Source of the DNA: Mageeibacillus sp. UBA1212
GTDB lineage: Bacteria; Bacillota; Clostridia; UBA1212
Assembly (NCBI GenBank): GCA_002309655.1
Contig: DBXM01000012.1
Location: 33,008 to 66,128, forward strand
Reading direction: 5' to 3'
Length of the DNA: 33,121 nucleotides
The notes below the pieces were generated by a model, which ran no database searches, was not told where the DNA came from, and saw nothing but the letters and a program-made list of their open reading frames with translations. Position numbers and translations under genes: made by a program. Positions 31,695 through 33,121 of this stretch are shown piece after piece. The stretch's first letter is position 1, and every line of letters starts with the position of its first letter.

Positions 31695-33121
31695 ATGAAC
31701 GAAAAAAAGAATAAATTCAGCGCGAAGGTTGTCAGAGACCTTATATTCAGCGTGGGCGGCCTCGTGGCCATGAACGGAGTCATTCAGCTCCTTCTGTACC
31801 CGCAGATCAAGCGAACCCTCGGCAGCGAGAAATTCGGCGACATCCTCTCGATTCTTGCCGTCGTTTCGGTGCTGGCGACAGCCATCGGAACCGGCGCAAA
31901 CTACGCGAGAATGGTGGCCAAAACCAAAAACAGGGGCGGCAACGGCGACTTCAACGTATTCCTGCTCCTCTCGTTCATACCCGTCGCAATCATCTCGGTG
32001 ATTTCGTCTGTCCTAATTTTAGGCGAAAAGGGAATCGTCTTCAACGCGCTGCTCATCGCGCTGTCGTTCCTGAGCGTGCTGCGGTACTACGGCGACGTCG
32101 AATACAGGCTGAACGTCAATTTCGTACTGTTTTTCGTGTACTACCTGCTGATCTCGGTTGGCTACGTGGTTGGAACGTTCATGATCAAGGGCGGCGTTTT
32201 CGGCGACAGACTGACCTGGGTCACGGCGATAATCCTGGGCGAGCTGCTCGCTGTCGGATTTGTGGCGGTCAGCGGTTCGATATTCAAGGGACGGGAGGCG
32301 CTTAAGGTCAGTCCCGAGTTCGGCGCGAACATGAAAACCGTCATGTTTCTGGTTGCCACGAACTTCATCAACGCGCTCGTGCTTCAGGCGGACAAGCTGC
32401 TCTTGAACGTGTTCGTGAACGGAGAGGCGGTCACCGTTTTCTACATCGCCACGCTGATCGGGAAGGTCATCGCGATGCTCACGACGCCGCTGAACGGCAT
32501 CATTATCGGCTACCTGGCGCGGTACAAGGGCAAATTCACCGCGAAGTTTTTCACGGTTGTGACGGTGGCGTCGCTGGCGGTGTCTGTGATTTTCACGGCG
32601 GGCGGCGTGCTGGTGTCGCACATTTTCGTCAAGTGGATGTACCCGGACGTCTACAGCGAGGCGGCGGTCTATTTCCTGGTCGCGAACGCGGGCCAGGTGC
32701 TCTACTTCATCTCGGGAACGATGATGGTCGTGGTGCTGAGGTTCGTTCACGAACGCTTCCAGCTGATTATTAACATGGTCTATGCGGCGCTGTTCGCGGC
32801 AATCGTGATCCCGCTCGTGTGGAAGTTCGGAATCTGGGGCATTACGTGGGGGCTTCTCGCCGTGAACGTGCTGAGGTTCCTGCTGGTGGCAGCGGTCGGG
32901 TACGCGCACGTGGGCAAGAATGACGGACCGGACGGAATTCCCGAAGAGACAACGCGGGAAATTCCCGAAGAAGAAAAGCGGGAAATTCCCGAAAAAGTAG
33001 CGCAAAATACGGAAGATGAAACCCGCGAAAACGCGGAAAAAGTAGAAGAAACTGCGGAAAAAGCCTCGGAAGCGGAGGATTCCCGCAACGTAAAGAAGGA
33101 GGATCTGCGGAGACAATCGCA
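31695..33121 (+). CDS. Oligosaccharide/polysaccharide flippase family membrane protein, 3'-truncated by the window edge
   Basis: The frame is open from the ATG at 31695 to the window end, giving at least 475 residues. About 11-12 hydrophobic helices cover residues about 12-415, with the layout of Wzx-like (MOP superfamily) flippases that move lipid-linked sugars across the membrane. Recognisable pieces are YPQIKRTLGSEKFG after helix 1 and ALVLQADKLLLNVFV in the middle, typical of the family. After the last helix comes a hydrophilic tail of at least 60 residues. It opens with three Glu-rich IPE-containing units (the last two REIPEEEKREIPEK), then continues charged and probably disordered. GGAG lies 11 bases before the ATG, and a promoter of its own is present. 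The carried lipid-linked sugar is unknown; capsule or wall glycan genes would be expected just downstream. Confidence 0.85.
   Translation, partial: MNEKKNKFSAKVVRDLIFSVGGLVAMNGVIQLLLYPQIKRTLGSEKFGDILSILAVVSVLATAIGTGANYARMVAKTKNRGGNGDFNVFLLLSFIPVAIISVISSVLILGEKGIVFNALLIALSFLSVLRYYGDVEYRLNVNFVLFFVYYLLISVGYVVGTFMIKGGVFGDRLTWVTAIILGELLAVGFVAVSGSIFKGREALKVSPEFGANMKTVMFLVATNFINALVLQADKLLLNVFVNGEAVTVFYIATLIGKVIAMLTTPLNGIIIGYLARYKGKFTAKFFTVVTVASLAVSVIFTAGGVLVSHIFVKWMYPDVYSEAAVYFLVANAGQVLYFISGTMMVVVLRFVHERFQLIINMVYAALFAAIVIPLVWKFGIWGITWGLLAVNVLRFLLVAAVGYAHVGKNDGPDGIPEETTREIPEEEKREIPEKVAQNTEDETRENAEKVEETAEKASEAEDSRNVKKEDLRRQS
32932..32997 (+). repeat. Imperfect tandem repeat encoding the flippase tail
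   Basis: Three consecutive units of about 24 bases, each built on GGGAAATTCCCGAA (the first has GGAATTCCCGAA), encode the repeated IPE-containing tail. The core GGGAAATTCCC is itself palindromic. Confidence 0.75.

Noticed and set aside
32019..33116. 365-codon minus-strand frame at the window end
   Set aside because: Its His/Arg/Asp-rich composition is what antisense of a GC-rich membrane protein gives; the plus-strand flippase with promoter and membrane helices is real.
1..33121. CRISPR array, tRNA or rRNA genes, transposase, integrase, toxin-antitoxin or phage genes
   Set aside because: I looked for regularly spaced repeats, cloverleaf-like sequences and the relevant protein motifs and found none.

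Overview
The window reads as ordinary chromosome of a GC-rich member of the Bacillota, probably an uncultured clostridium from an animal gut or similar anaerobic habitat. The evidence is RNase J, SpoIIIE/FtsK followed by a DUF951 protein, Sfp-type PPTase, lipobox lipoproteins, SEDS/MraY/Mur genes, strong AGGAGG ribosome sites, sigma-A type promoters and a cobalamin riboswitch. No rRNA, tRNA, CRISPR array, insertion sequence or prophage gene was recognised. The finer taxonomic placement is inference.

Layout. (1) 1-2856, plus strand: the 3' part of ftsK/spoIIIE, overlapped by a DUF951 gene, ending in a bidirectional terminator (2910-2940). (2) 2961-5412, minus strand: sfp then murC, each with its own recognisable promoter. 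(3) 5739-17001, plus strand: one long apparent transcription unit lon-nusB-xseA-lacZ-HAD phosphatase-anchored LRR protein-trmB. It starts from a clear promoter at 5608-5636 and ends at a strong intrinsic terminator at 17027-17070. (4) 17084-17919: a monocistron in which a cobalamin riboswitch controls a DUF4430 lipoprotein, closed by a strong bidirectional terminator. (5) 17947-21327, minus strand: rnj (RNase J) followed by a CPBP-family membrane protease with an unusual N-terminal glycine-every-four repeat. A roughly 210-base leader precedes rnj. (6) 21705-27846, plus strand: nucleoside hydrolase, GH43 lipoprotein, murF, mraY, ftsW, apparently one unit from a consensus promoter to a hairpin. 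(7) 27961-31555: polA and coaE. (8) 31628 to the end: a polysaccharide flippase with its own promoter, cut by the window edge.

How the genes fit together. Peptidoglycan synthesis is the main theme: murC, murF, mraY and ftsW are here without murD, murE or murG, so the usual dcw cluster is broken up. Genome maintenance (ftsK, xseA, polA), protein and RNA quality control (lon, nusB, rnj, trmB), cofactor supply (sfp, coaE, B12 lipoprotein) and carbohydrate scavenging (lacZ, GH43, nucleoside hydrolase, HAD) are interleaved.

The least expected structures are: a short palindrome (core TTTCC-N-GGAAA) recurring in four intergenic gaps and resembling a one-base-shorter Noc-binding site; the eight-fold GX3 repeat on the CPBP protease; the 5'-terminal hairpin of the rnj leader; a roughly 100-residue insertion in NusB; and a stretch of ftsW with relaxed base composition. 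No clearly new multi-gene system was identified. These are leads, not demonstrated systems.
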